Positions 11,028 through 21,575 of a stretch of 64,000 nt of DNA are shown one piece after another. Position 1 is the first letter of the stretch. Each line of letters begins with the position of its first letter. The position numbers and the translations under genes are program-made. The notes under the pieces are model-generated. The model saw nothing but the letters and a program-made list of their open reading frames with translations, had not been told where the DNA came from and did not search any database. The DNA is taken from contig CAJNDS010002113.1 of the NCBI GenBank assembly GCA_905221605.1, positions 1,182,524-1,246,523 on the forward strand. Direction: 5' to 3'. The stretch comes from Symbiodinium natans. Taxonomy: Eukaryota; Sar; Dinophyceae; Suessiales; Symbiodiniaceae.

Positions 11028-11103
11028 AACCCTAGACCCTAGACCCTAGACCCTAAACCCTAAACCCTAAACCCTAAACCCTAAACCCTAAACCCTAAAC
11101 CCT
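11028..11103 (-). repeat. Telomere-type array
   Basis: CCCTAGA units pass into about eight CCCTAAA units. Confidence 0.8.
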
Positions 11104-11399
11104 CCTCCCATGCGTCAACGCCCCAAGTCGTTGCGGCTGTCTGAGCTTACGGCTCAAGGTGAAGCTGGCCCGCGTTCTTCCTAGACTTTCTCACCAAAAG
11201 AAGGATCTCTAAGCCGTGAAACCCTAAACCCTAAAGCCCTGACCCCTACAGCGCCCTAAACTCTACACCCTAGGAACCCTACACCTTAACACCCCAGAAC
11301 CGAAACTTTAAGACCCTAAACCCTGAACCCTAAACAGAAAGCTCAGACACCCCCACGACCCAAAGCCGCGCAACCTCGAACCTAAGCCCTATCACTTGA

Positions 11400-11612
11400 C
11401 AAGCAACACACACACAGACATACATTTATAAACATGTATATATGTGTATATACACACTACACACAGATACATATGTATATACATATGTGTATACAAACAT
11501 GCATGCATGCATACATACATACATACATGCATGCATGCATGCATACATACATGTGTATTCATATACATACATATATATATATATACATGAGAGAGAGAGA
11601 GAGAGACATACA
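11400..11612. repeat. Compound microsatellite
   Basis: CA, TATG, ATGC, ATAC, AT and GA simple repeats follow one another. The reading frames here on both strands are translation of simple repeat. Confidence 0.85.
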
Positions 11613-12516
11613 TAGGATGTTAGTCTTGGTCAAGGATGGTGGCGGTTAAGGGTGATAATTATTGGGGTTTTGGCGCCAGTGGTTCACCTGTTCTTGCTGA
11701 TTCGCGCTCACAGCATGCTCCGTTTGCCGCTTAGCCATCCGAAGCCCAGAACTCGAAGGCCCCATTGCCCAAACTGGAGACCAGTTCTAGGACGCAGGGT
11801 AGGCCCCAATTCCTTTTAAGGGTTTAGGTTCCCTTATATGATAAGCCCGTTTAAACGTAGGTTACTCTTAGGTTCTAGAGTTTGGTAAGCTTAACGTGTC
11901 TTGCCTGGAGTTCACAAGCCTGGTCGTCAACCATGTTTGCTGGCTTTTGTTGTTCGGGCTTCGGGTTCGGGGTTTTAGGGTTTGGGGTTTAGGGTTTAGG
12001 GCTTAGAGCTTAGGGTGGGCTTTCTTCCCGTAGCTTACCACCTACTCCCTGTTCATGCTCCTGCTACATAATCCTTAGTAACTTATAGCAACCTTCTGTA
12101 AGCCCCTTCTAGAAGCCTTGTGTCTGGTACCCGACCTGGTAATTCCGGAATTCCCTTTCTTAAGCTATGCTCTAACCCTACACCCCAAACCCGAAAGCCT
12201 AAACCCTAAACCCTAAACCCCCTAAACCATGGTGCACCAGGTGCAACGCGATAACAACCACCCAGACCCCGAAAAAGCCCCTCAAGTTTGTCAGCGAACG
12301 CGCCAACTCGCCATGGGCGCGCCCCAGCAACCCGAGCCGCCAAAGGCGGGGTGACTTTTTTTCGACTCGGTTGTAGATTTATGGCTTTGTTGTGTTTATT
12401 TTGGGATTCGTAGGGTTGAAGGCCTGAAGCCCCTAAAAGCCCTAAAGCCCCCAAAAGCCCTACTAAAGACCCTAAAAGCGGCCATCAACTAAATCCTCCC
12501 GAAAATAGGGGCCCTT

Positions 12517-12553
12517 GGAAGGACTGTTTTAGTATAAGGGGGAACATCCCAAA
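12517..12553. mobile_element. Foldback family A, right half only
   Basis: Contains GGACTG, then TATAAGGGGGAACATCCCAA. The left arm is missing, so this is a truncated copy. Confidence 0.55.
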
Positions 12554-12622
12554 ACCCTAAGCCCCAAACCCCCAAACCCCAAAACTATAAAACCCTAAAA
12601 CCACAAAATCTCAACCCCAAAG

Positions 12623-12729
12623 CCTTGGTATCCCAGTGGTGCCCGTTTTCCCTTGTTTGGTTCAAGGTTCCCTTCTAAAGCAACCAACCCCAAAAAGAGC
12701 ACCCTCAATTCAATATGGTTTCTGTGCCC
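12623..12729. mobile_element. Foldback family B, copy 2
   Basis: CTTGGTATCCCAGTGGTGCC, then GGTTCAAGGTTCCC and AACCAACCCC. The right end is incomplete against the telomere array at 12728. Confidence 0.5.
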
Positions 12730-12842
12730 TAAACGCTAAACCCTAAACCCGAAACCCGAAACCCTAAACCCTAAACCCTAAACCCTAAACCCTAAACCCT
12801 AAACCCTAAACCCTAAACCCTAAACCCTAAACCCTAAACCCT
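12728..12842 (-). repeat. Telomere-type array
   Basis: About 16 CCCTAAA units, mostly perfect. Confidence 0.85.
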
Positions 12843-12912
12843 GCCGGGCTACCTAGAAGAGACCCTCAAGCCTTCTTTTGGGCTCCGAGGCGCGCAAGCT
12901 GGAGGCGCCTAA
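12841..12912 (+). other. Exon-like open segment between inverted arrays
   Basis: A 23-codon + frame (LPGYLEETLKPSFGLRGAQA) ends at TAA. CCCTAAA array on the left, TTTAGGG array on the right. No family recognised. Confidence 0.25.
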
Positions 12913-12942
12913 AGCTGAGGCCCCGCTGGTGTGCCTCGGAAG

Positions 12943-13160
12943 CGGTTTAGGGTTTAGGGTTTAGGGTTTAGGGTTTAGGGTTTAGGGGTTTAGGGGTTTA
13001 GGGGTTTAGGGGTTTAGGGGTTTAGGGGTTTAGGGGTTTAGGGGTTTAGGGGTTTAGGGGTTTAGGGTATAGGGTTTGGGGTTTAGGGCTTTAGGGTTTT
13101 CTTGTTTTTTTGGGGGTTTAGGGTTTTAGGGTTTCAGTGTTTTAGGGTGTTGGGGGTTTT
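12943..13160 (+). repeat. Telomere-type array with TTTAGGGG octamer block
   Basis: Canonical units are followed by about ten TTTAGGGG octamers at roughly 12983-13068, then degenerate units. Confidence 0.8.
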
Positions 13161-13396
13161 AGGGTTTAGGGTTTAGGGTTAGGGCTTAGGGTTTAGGGGT
13201 TAGGGTTTTAGGAGGTTGGTTTTACGGGGCGTTTCAGATTTCAGGATTTGGGTTTTTTTGGGGTTCAGGGTTTAGGGTTTCGGATTTAGAGTTCAAGATT
13301 CCGTTGTTTTTTGTGGGTTCAGGGTCATGTTTTAGGAGGTTGGTCTTACGGGGCGTTTAAGATTTCAGGGTTTGGGTTTGTTGGTTTTTTCTCCAT

Positions 13397-13456
13397 TTGT
13401 GTGTGTGTGTGTGTGTGTGTGTTTTTTCTTGGGGGGGGGGGGGGGGGGGGGGGGGT
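13397..13456. repeat. GT microsatellite and long G homopolymer
   Basis: A (GT)n run of about 25 bases is followed, after a T-rich spacer, by a run of about 25 G. Homopolymer length may be unreliable. Confidence 0.85.
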
Positions 13457-13669
13457 GTAGGATTTTAGGGTTCAGGGTTGACGGTTTGGGGTGTTGAGGG
13501 TTTAGGATTTGTTTTTGTTCCTGTGGGCGGGGGGAGTTGTTTCTTTTGGAGGGGTTTGGGTTTAAGGGTTTAGGGTGTTTTGGGGTCTAGGTTTGTTACC
13601 GGCTGCTGAGGGTTTTAGGGCTCTGAGCTGATGCGCTGTGGAGCAGATACGTGAGCACTAAATGGTGTA

Positions 13670-13926
13670 TCGAGCTGGGTATAACCGGCTTTCAGCGTGG
13701 GCTCTCCGCTCTCGATTCTGTAGGTGGCCAGTGAGGCCCAAGAACCACCACTTGGAGCACTTGGTCTTTGACACGGCCCCCGGAAAACGGGAGGTACCTG
13801 CATAATTACCTGAATGAGGACTTTGTGCGCCGCATCAAGATGCTGGCCAGCAGGTCCCACGCAGCTTTCTTGAGCAAAGACGTGCTTTTCAAGTACTGCC
13901 TGCAGCTCTGCATGCGCTGGCGCTGA
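13670..13926 (+). pseudogene. Frameshifted C-terminal fragment of a repeated protein family
   Basis: One + frame reads VYRAGYNRLSAWALRSRFCR, then WPVRPKNHHLEHLVFDTAP. After a frame change near 13775 a second frame reads NGRYLHNYLNEDFVRR, SRSHAAFLSKDV and KYCLQLCMRWR, then TGA. The RPKxHH...NEDxxxRI...KYCLQxCMRW pattern resembles a multi-copy protein I associate with dinoflagellate genomes, recalled and not searched. Function unknown. The minus-strand ORFs over this interval are shadows. Confidence 0.45.
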
Positions 13927-14278
13927 CACACGGCATTGTCGAAGGCTTCAGGCTGGTCCGGGCCCATACAAACGCCCTGTAGCAATCCCAAGCCCCCAAC
14001 AGGAGAACCCAAAGCACGGGCTTTGCAAGCCTCTGCAACCCCCAAGATCTTGAACCCAAACCCTAAACCCCAACCCTAAACCCCAACCCTACACCCCAAC
14101 CCTTGGTCGCCCGGAAATTGGGCATTTCCCAAACGAGGGTTCCCGTACAAATACAAAAACCTTATTGCAGGAGGCACCCCGCCAAAAAAAAGAGAAAGGG
14201 TACACCTATTTTCGGAAGCCCCTCAGTTGATGACACGGGCTGGCATGTCGGCGTTTCCGGGTTGAGCGTTTATCGGGT

Positions 14279-14304
14279 TTTGTGTGTGTGTGTGTGTGTG
14301 TGTG
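14279..14304. repeat. TG microsatellite
   Basis: (TG)n of about 13 units. Confidence 0.85.
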
Positions 14305-14340
14305 GGGGTTCGGGTCACGCTAATCCCTAAAATTAAAACC

Positions 14341-14486
14341 TATAAACCCTAAACCCTCAACCCTGAACCCTAAACCCTAAACCCTAAACCCGAAACCCTA
14401 AACCACCCTACACCCTAAACCCTAAACCCTAAACCCTAAACCCTAAACCCTAAACCCTAAACCCTAAACCCTAAACCCTAAACCCT
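14341..14486 (-). repeat. Telomere-type array
   Basis: About 20 CCCTAAA units with a small break at 14400-14412. Confidence 0.85.
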
Positions 14487-14526
14487 CACCGAGATCGCAC
14501 TTCGATACGGGGCTTTAGCAATAACT

Positions 14527-14631
14527 AGGATCCACAGTCGGCCCTTGTTCCCTTTCTTGGGGGGGTTTCGGGTCCCTTAGACCTATACGCCCCTTTAGAA
14601 CCAAAAAGGGCAACCCTTTTCCTGGGTTTTG
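14527..14631. mobile_element. Repeat family E, copy 2
   Basis: AGGATCCACAGTCGGCCCTT start, with internal CCCTTTCTTGG and CCAAAAAGGGCA arms. Confidence 0.5.
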
Positions 14632-14757
14632 GAGTACTGTACTTTAATGTTTTTTTTGGTTCTGGGTTCCTATTATAGCTACTTATACCTAAAATATATA
14701 CTTTTTTTCCAGGGTCTACTCCAAAGGTAGGTTTCTCATTCCTAGGTTACTCTTGTG

Positions 14758-14869
14758 CTTGGTAGCCCAGTGGTACCCTTGACCCTTTTTTTGGTTATGG
14801 GTTCCCTGATAAAATAACCAACCCAGAAAAGGAGTGCCCCTACTATAATATGGTTACAGGGCTACCAAG
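14758..14869. mobile_element. Foldback family B, copy 3 (most complete ends)
   Basis: CTTGGTAGCCCAGTGGTACC at the left is mirrored by GGTTACAGGGCTACCAAG at the right. Total 112 bases. Confidence 0.65.
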
Positions 14870-14969
14870 TGTGCGACTTCAACCGAAGCTCCAAGTGCCT
14901 GCTTCCGCTGGCATCCAAAGCTCGAAAGTTGCGAATTCTAGAACCCCATTTCATAACCCCCCGTATTCT

Positions 14970-15083
14970 ACTAATTGCTTAGGAGCCCCCTCAAAGTAGC
15001 GAAAATCTTCTGCCTTATGAGGGCAATCTAGGGATTAGTATCTTTCGATGATTTTTGGGGAGGGGCTCTTAGGCAAATAGCAG
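14970..15083. mobile_element. Foldback family F, copy 2
   Basis: CTAATTGCTTAGGAGCCCCC is mirrored by GGGGCTCTTAGGCAAATAG. Same design as 5252-5381 but without long homopolymers. Confidence 0.55.
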
Positions 15084-15414
15084 TATCATAATACAAAAAA
15101 CCCTGGGCATAATTACCCATTTCTTCCCGAGCTTCCGGGATCCCCCTTGCGCCCGAATTTCAAGCACCCTGTGTACCCCTCGACTCTATACCCTACACCC
15201 GATGTACTGTAAGCCCTAAACACGAAAATTCTAGAAGCCGGAAGGGAGTTGGTGTCCCGATGATGCACCCCGGAAAACCACGCCAACGCCGCCCAGGTCA
15301 ATCCGAGCAACAAGCGATGACCTAGGTCCCTGGGGGTTGAGGGTTTAGGCGTTTTGGGTTCAGGGGTATGGGGTCCAGGGTTTGTGTAGGGGTTGTTCGG
15401 TTTGTGGTTTAGGG

Positions 15415-15512
15415 TTGGGAAGTTCCCCCCTATACTAACAGTCTTTAATAGGGATTATACTGGGGTACTAGAATCCGTATGAAATACTGTTCGTATAAGG
15501 GGGAACATCCCA
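15415..15512. mobile_element. Foldback family A, copy 4
   Basis: TTGGGAAGTTCCCCCCTATA left, TATAAGGGGGAACATCCCAA right, GGGATTATA centre. Confidence 0.65.
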
Positions 15513-16371
15513 AGTTTAGGGGCTTGAGGTTTAGGTTTAGGTTTTGCGGTCAAGAGGCGAAGAAGCGGAACACTTGTGTGACATATTAAGGTCGAGTGCA
15601 TCTTGCTAGCGCATCTACTGTGGCTGTTGAGGCCTGCTGAACGGTTTGTTGAGGGCCTCGGTCTAGTTTCTTTCAAGTTGCTAGTTAACAGGCATTGGCA
15701 ACATCGGGCTCTAGGTGAAGATGGTCCCCTTACTTTGCTATTCAGGGCCGAGACCCACGGCCCTTGTCACTGCCAGGAAATTTCAGGGCTTCAGGAGAAA
15801 GGCTTTTTAGGAATTTTGGTGTCTTTTCGGGTGCTTAGGGTTTGCAGGGTTTAGGGTTTTAGGTTTAGGGATTCGGACGAAGTTCACTTCGCTTCCGCTG
15901 AGCACAGCAGATATACACGGACGCGAAGACTGATCCCCTCACTACACCCTAACAAACCCTACGCCCAAATTAGCACCCCTAAAATTTACAAGCCCTGGAG
16001 TTACCCTCGTCATGTCTACTTCCAATCTGCTAAAGAGACGCGGGCGAAAGAAGCGAAGGCTCCGGGTCCCTACAAGCCCTAAACTCAGTAAGGCCACGGT
16101 TCGTGTAGATTCGTTTCGGTTGCCGGTACATACTCTGGAACGGTTCCGGTTCATGCGGTTCCCTGCGGCTTGCGGATGGGTCCCAAAGCCCCCCCCCCCC
16201 CCCTCCACCCCCCCCTCCATCCAACCCCCGCCTCCATCCACCATCCAGCTCCCATTCCTGCCCCCCCTCCAAGCTCTCCCCCTCTAGTCAGCTCTGGGGG
16301 CTTGGATGGAGGGGGGCTGGATGGTAAACTCCTTTCGCATCTTGTTTTGTGGGAACTAAGCCGAGTCGGAC

Positions 16372-16457
16372 CCCTAAACCCTAAACCCTAAACCCTAAAC
16401 CCTAAACCCCAAATCCTAAACCCTAAACCCTAAACCCTAAACCCTAAACCCTAAACC
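16372..16457 (-). repeat. Telomere-type array
   Basis: About 12 CCCTAAA units, left flank of the exon-like segment at 16459. Confidence 0.85.
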
Positions 16458-16458
16458 G

Positions 16459-16527
16459 GCAGGCTTGGACTTTGCCCTGACGCTGCCGGTGACCGAGCAG
16501 CGCGTAGATGCTCGGAACAAAGAACAG
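16459..16527 (+). other. Exon-like open segment between inverted arrays
   Basis: The + frame reads AGLDFALTLPVTEQRVDARN then KEQ. It is bounded by CGGCAG on the left (possible 3' splice site) and AACAG followed by GGTTTAGGG on the right. Protein-like composition. No family recognised. Confidence 0.35.
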
Positions 16528-16685
16528 GGTTTAGGGTGTTTAGGGTTTAGGGTTTAGGGTTTAGGGTTTAGGGTTTAGGGTTTAGGGGTTAGGGGTTAGG
16601 GCTTAACGTTCAGGGTTTGGGGTTTAAGTTTAAGGTTTGGGGTTTAGGGCTTGGGGTTTAAGTAGGTTTAGGGTTTAGGGGTTTG
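16527..16685 (+). repeat. Telomere-type array
   Basis: TTTAGGG units grading into degenerate GGGGTTTAAG-type units. With the array at 16803 it forms a potential large foldback around 16690-16800. Confidence 0.8.
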
Positions 16686-16802
16686 GGGCCATCTTCCCGA
16701 AGTCCCCTGACAGTCGGTAGCCTCTGAAGCTTTGAACCCAAAACCCCTAAACCCACAAATCCCCCAAATTCCCGAAACCCCTAGATCCCTGAATCCCCCT
16801 GA

Positions 16803-16865
16803 AACCCTAAACCCTAAACCCCAAACCCCAAACCCTAAACCCTAAACCCTAAACCCCTAAACCTC
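16803..16865 (-). repeat. Telomere-type array
   Basis: CCCTAAA and CCCCAAA units. Confidence 0.8.
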
Positions 16866-16871
16866 CTAAGC

Positions 16872-16970
16872 CTTGTCAAGGATAATTTCTCCTTGCTCCT
16901 CTTCGACCTTGCCTCGGCGATCAATGCCGGGCACGCCCTCGACATGCAGCAGGCCACGACGTGGCCTTAG
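16872..16970 (+). other. Exon-like open segment between inverted arrays
   Basis: The + frame reads LVKDNFSLLLFDLASAINAG then HALDMQQATTWP and ends at TAG. It lies between inverted telomere arrays. Convincing globular-protein composition, family unknown. Confidence 0.4.
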
Positions 16971-16997
16971 TCGAGGGAGGGTTAGGGGTTCAGGCAG

Positions 16998-17118
16998 GGT
17001 TTAGGGTTTAGGGCTTAGGGCTTAGGGCTTAAGGCTTAGGGCTTAGGGCTTAGGGCTTAGGGCTTAGGGCTTAGGGCTTAGGGCTTAGGGCTTAGGGCCT
17101 AGGGCCTAGGACTTAGGG
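16998..17118 (+). repeat. Telomere-variant array of GGGCTTA
   Basis: About 14 consecutive GGGCTTA units, a T-to-C variant, almost without canonical units. Confidence 0.85.
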
Positions 17119-17582
17119 TTTGCAAAACAAACCTTGAGCTCTGAACCCTTACCTAGCCCGCCGACTTGCCTTTCAAGGCGACCTCCAAGAGGTGTAGGGT
17201 TTAGGGTCTCGGGTTGAGGGTTTAGGATTTAGGGTTTAGGGTTTAGGGCTTAGGGCTTAGGGCTTAGGGCTTGGGGTTTTACGGGCCTTCATGGGCTTTG
17301 ATTGCCCCGAATGCCCCCTGAGCTGTCCCTGAGACAAAGCCCTAAACTTCAGACCCCTAACCCTAGAACCCTCATCAAATAGACAAGAACGATAAATAAA
17401 ACATACGTGAACCAACAGTGTAGATGCTTACCCCTAAACCCGAGGAGGATCCTAAGCTTAATCTCATTCCCCTTTTAGCCCCTGTATATGCCTTATATAG
17501 TCCCTAGATACCTAAGTAGCCCTTAAACAATGCCCCCCCACAGAACCCCTAAGGTCCTTTATAAGGGTCCCTTCTTTAGCTA

Positions 17583-17680
17583 AAACCTAAACCCTAAAGC
17601 CTAAACCCCAAACCCGAAACCCTAAACCCAAAACCCTAAGCCCTCGCCCTAAACCCTAAACCCTAAACCTAAACCCTAAA
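17583..17680 (-). repeat. Telomere-type array
   Basis: Degenerate CCCTAAA units. A purine tract of G runs with GGGA punctuation follows at 17688-17786. Confidence 0.75.
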
Positions 17681-18044
17681 CCCAGGGGGGGTGGGGGGGT
17701 GGGGGGAGGGAGAGGGGGAGGGAGGGAGGGGGGAGGGAGGGGGGGAAGGGAGGGGGGGAGGGAGGGGGGGAGGGAGGGGGGGAGGGTCTTAATGTTGGGT
17801 TCGCCCACCCTCCAAGCCTCGATCCCCAACCTTCAAGGTCTTAAGACTCGTACCCCCAAAGTTGCACCCCTGAAGGTTCAGGGTTTAGGGTTTAGGGTTT
17901 AGTGTTTAGGGCATGGCCAGCATATGACCTTAGGCATCTTCAACGAAGGGTCCCCAAATAACAAGGTAGAGTCCCAAAACATCCCAATCCCACCAACCTT
18001 GCATCCCCGACCGTAAGCCACTTTTATTCGCTGTAATGAGAGCA

Positions 18045-18115
18045 GGTTTAGGGTTTAGGGTTTAGGGTTTAGGGTTTAGGGTTTAGGGTCAGGTTTAGGG
18101 TTTAGGGTCTAGGGC
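18045..18115 (+). repeat. Telomere-type array
   Basis: About nine TTTAGGG units. Confidence 0.8.
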
Positions 18116-18297
18116 AGAAAGTTCCCCCCCAAAAAAACCCCGTCCTAATCAAACGGCTCCTACGCTGCTCACATGCATGAGTGTGCACCTTATAAACCCA
18201 AGACCACCAAGCTTAAGCCCTACACCCCACCCCCCCGTGTGCATCCACACCAGTTGGCCCACGACTGAAACTACCCAACACGTGCGTCAGCAGTTGA

Positions 18298-18662
18298 GCA
18301 CTCTGGGCGTGCAACACATGGCCACCACAAGAGAGCCTGCTGAAACAGGCCAACGCCCAACAGCTCGCCCAAATAAGGGCGATGCTTAGCAAAGCAAGAC
18401 AACCGGGCGAGGCATGGACGGACTGGAATACCAGGACGATCCGGGAGGCCTGAACAACGATGCACAAAGAAGGGCTCCAGAGATGGTCGACTTTCATCCT
18501 GTGGCAAATCTGGGGACTCACGGGTCATTTAGCCAGAGGCCATCCCATCACCCACGCCATGCTCTGTTGGAAGAGTTACAGTAGAAATGGTGGCGAACAC
18601 CACAAGCGCTTCGACAAGGTGCCCGTCATGCCCAAAGATTTTGTCGCCATCTCGAACCCTAT
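18298..18662 (+). pseudogene. LINE-type reverse transcriptase C-terminal fragment
   Basis: The + frame reads ALWACNTWPPQESLLKQANA, then RAMLSKARQPGEAWTDWNTR. It hits an in-frame TGA at 18451-18453, then resumes MHKEGLQRWSTFILWQIWGL and TGHLARGHP. The spaced W, RWS, W and GHxAR pattern matches what I recall of the end of RT proteins of dinoflagellate non-LTR elements (recollection, not a search). It is truncated at both ends and runs into a CCCTATAAA-type array. The minus-strand ORFs here are shadows. Confidence 0.5.
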
Positions 18663-18962
18663 AAGCCCTACAAACCCTGGAAAACCCTATAAGGCCCATA
18701 AACCCTACAAACCCTCTAAACCCCATAACCCCAATAAACCCTATAAACCCCATAAACTCTACAAAGCATATGAACCCTACAAACCCTATAAACCCTATAC
18801 ACCCCAGAAACCCTATAAACCCTACGAACCCTATGCACCCTATCAACCCTAAAAACCCTATAAACCTCCCTATAAACCCTATAAATCCTTAAACCTACAA
18901 ACCCTATAAACCCCACAAAAACCGTATAAGCACCCTACAAACCCTTTGAACCTTAAACCCTA
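18660..18962 (-). repeat. Telomere-variant array of CCCTATAAA
   Basis: About 30 units of nine bases (AAACCCTAT/CA) replace the 7-base unit. Because the period is a multiple of three it leaves frames open, which creates spurious Lys-Pro-Tyr and Gly-Phe-Ile ORFs. Confidence 0.8.
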
Positions 18963-19842
18963 AACCCGCAAGGGCCGACGGGCCCTCAGCAAACCGGACA
19001 GGAAGTGGGCATGAGGACCTTCGAAGCCAGGCCAGGCCCCTAAGGTTTCTGTGGTGTTTAGGGTTTGGGGTTTGGGGTTTGGGGTTGCTTTGGGTGGTTC
19101 TAGTGTTGAAGGCCTAGGGCCGTGTTAGGGGCCAGGGCTTTGGGTAAAGGTTCACAGTCCGTATACACAGGCGCCCTTCCCTCTGCCTAGCCATGCGGGC
19201 TTCATGCATGTCATGCAGTGGGGTCTACATACTGTGCCCAAGGCAGAGGCACACCAAGAAATAGGGTGAGAAGGCATTGCAAGGTACCAAACATGTTCGA
19301 ATGTCGGTCTAGGGCCATTTGGGCCTCCTTCAGTAGAGCCACCCTAAACCCTGAACCGTAAACCCCTAAACCCCTGAACCCTGAAGAATAGTGGCCTAGG
19401 TACTGTACCCGAAGCCCTTAACTCGACCTAAACCCTACATCATTGGAACCTCTGGTCTTGTGGCATGTCAGATTGAACGAATCAGGGTTTAGGGTTTAGG
19501 GTGTAGGGTGCAGGGTGTAGGGTTTAGAGTTTACATGACTGTTCTTGGTAAGTGTAGCTAGGGTTCCTTGTAAATATCGGTGAGTGTTCATACTTGATGT
19601 CCTTTGGGGATACTGGGAATATAAACCCTACTTCAATATCTTCCCTTTTTGGATTTCAGATGTTCTCACCCCAAGCGTCCATGTACTTGCTTATTCATTT
19701 AAGTACATTGACCCTTAGGGTTATGTATGAGAAAGAATTCAGGTGTTCCAACGGGGCCCAGCCTAGTGCAACCCCCACCCCCCTCAACGTTAAACCCAGG
19801 CCATGCGAAGCTCCGCGACCTAAGCTGCAGCCCTAAAGCCCG

Positions 19843-19982
19843 AGGCCCTAAACCCTAAACCCTAAACCCTAAACCCTAAACCCTAAACCCTAAACCCTAA
19901 ACCCTAAACCCTAAACCCTAAACCCTAAACCCCAAACCCCAAACCCCAAACCCTAAACCCTAAACCCTAAACCCTAAACCCA
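19843..19982 (-). repeat. Telomere-type array
   Basis: About 20 CCCTAAA units, among the purest in the window. Confidence 0.85.
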
Positions 19983-20096
19983 ACCTGGAACCTGACTCCC
20001 AGACTCTGCAGGCTCAGCCGCAACCTCTGGAATCGTGAAGCCCAGAAGAAGTTTTACGGAGAGCTTGGGAAGGCCCACCTTCGCGTGACCAGATGA
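19983..20096 (+). other. Exon-like open segment between inverted arrays
   Basis: The + frame reads LTPRLCRLSRNLWNREAQKK then FYGELGKAHLRVTR and ends at TGA, just before a TTTAGGG array at 20107. The basic helical composition looks real. No family recognised. Confidence 0.35.
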
Positions 20097-20133
20097 ACCC
20101 CAAAAGGGTTTAGGGTTTAGGGTTTAGGGTTTA

Positions 20134-20180
20134 TGGCTCGTACACCCTAATAGGAATTATAGTAGTATAGGGTTCATTTC
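20134..20180. mobile_element. Foldback family D, copy 3
   Basis: GGCTCGTACACCCTAATAGG with right arm AGTATAGGGTTCAT. Shares ATTATAGTAGTATAGGGT with the copy at 8841. Confidence 0.45.
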
Positions 20181-20319
20181 GTCCCCAAGGTTTTGGGGGT
20201 TGATCTATGTTGTGGGTTTAGGGTTTTGGGGGTCCAGGGTTCAGGGTTTAGTGGATTTAGGGTTGCTTGAGGCTGCATTTGTTTGCTCCTCTTTAAGCGG
20301 GCCCAGGGGTTTAATAGGG

Positions 20320-20575
20320 AGGAGTTTATACAAATTTGAAAGGGTTCTATATGAATTTAGAAGGGATGAGCTTATAATATGCATTTGAATCTAAAAAGGG
20401 ATGATCTTATATGATTTAAAAATGGATCCGTTTGAATTCAAAAGGGATCAGCTTGTATGAATTCAAAAGGATCCATATGAATTAAAAAAAGGATGAGCTT
20501 ACATGAATTTTAAAGGGACCCGTGTGAATTTAAAGGCGACGAGCTTAGATGAATTTCAAAGGGTCCCAGATGATT
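20320..20575 (+). repeat. Degenerate tandem repeat of about 28-30 bases
   Basis: Eight or nine diverged units resembling ATGAATTTAAAAGGGATGAG. A/T-rich and unlike the telomeric units around it. Confidence 0.6.
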
Positions 20576-21269
20576 TTTCCAAATTCTGAGCCTAAGGGCC
20601 GGGGCCTTGACATTCAACAGAGTCCCGAATCAGTGCCATTATTCGGGGCCGAAGAGGGGCTCATGGACCACCCCTTTGTCGGATTGAACGAACCCATTTT
20701 TTCAAATGGTTTTCTTAAAGGGAACTAATGGTTTCGGGCCGGGTGGAATGAGTTTTGGGTTTTGAGTTTCGGGTTTTGGGGTTCAGGGGTTGCTGTCGGG
20801 GCGTTCAGAGTTTAGCTACTTAGGGTTTGGAGTGCAGAGGGTAAAGGGCTCAGGATTGAATAGTTCACAAGGGCCTGTGCGTGGATCTGGCCCATCTTAT
20901 CAGGAGGATGCTGTTTGGTAGGTTGTGTTTTCGGATACCTAGTAGAACCTTTCCTCCCTTAAATCACCTGTTGAGACCCAGGTGTGCAATGCTTGAATGC
21001 CTGCATTGCACAAGTGCTGCTAAGCGCACACGTGTCCACGAATTGTAACCCCTAGGCTCCAAATAGCCCCAGCACCCTTGTTCTAACAAGGCCTTTTGGG
21101 CCCTAATACCCAAAACCCTAAACCCTAAACTCTTGGAGCCTTAGAGGAACGGTCCATGCATCTCTGAAATGAGACCAGCACCTACTGGGGCGCAACCGAT
21201 GAGCTTGCTTAAGCCCCTCTAAGCCCTATAAAAACCCTTCAACTTTAAAACCCTTCAAACCCTGAAAAC

Positions 21270-21375
21270 CCCTAAACCCTAAACCTAAACCCTAAATCCT
21301 AAACCCTAAATCCTAAACCCTAAATCCTAGACCCTAAAGCCTAAATCGTAAACCCTAAGCCCATATAAGCCCTAA
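21270..21375 (-). repeat. Telomere-type array
   Basis: CCCTAAA alternating with TCCTAAA variants. Confidence 0.75.
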
Positions 21376-21463
21376 ACCCTTTGAGATCCCTAGTTGCCCT
21401 GCTGGGGCAGCTTTCCGAAGTCATGGGTGACCAGGGGCCGGTCAACACTGCCTTCTTATCGGT

Positions 21464-21571
21464 CTTGCTAGCTCAGTGGTACCGTTTACTATTATGTTGT
21501 TCAAGGTTCCCTTCTAAAGTCACCCAGAAAAACAGGTGCCTTTATTCTAAGATGGTTATTGAGCTACCAAG
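21464..21571. mobile_element. Foldback family B with tRNA-like A and B boxes, copy 4
   Basis: TAGCTCAGTGG at 21469-21479 matches the Pol III A-box consensus and GTTCAAGGTTCC at 21499-21510 resembles a B box at tRNA-like spacing. The ends CTTGCTAGCTC and GAGCTACCAAG are inverted. It interrupts a segment open in the + frame at 21384-21460 (SLVALLGQLSEVMGDQGPVN). It could be a tRNA-derived SINE, or a MITE with a chance match. Confidence 0.55.
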
Positions 21572-21575
21572 CGGT

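Noticed and set aside
11150..11162. Second spliced-leader relic (GGCTCAAGG)
   Set aside because: Only eight bases match and the upstream bases do not fit.
18716..18916. Gly-Phe-Ile and Lys-Pro-Tyr repeat ORFs
   Set aside because: They come from the 9-base CCCTATAAA variant array.
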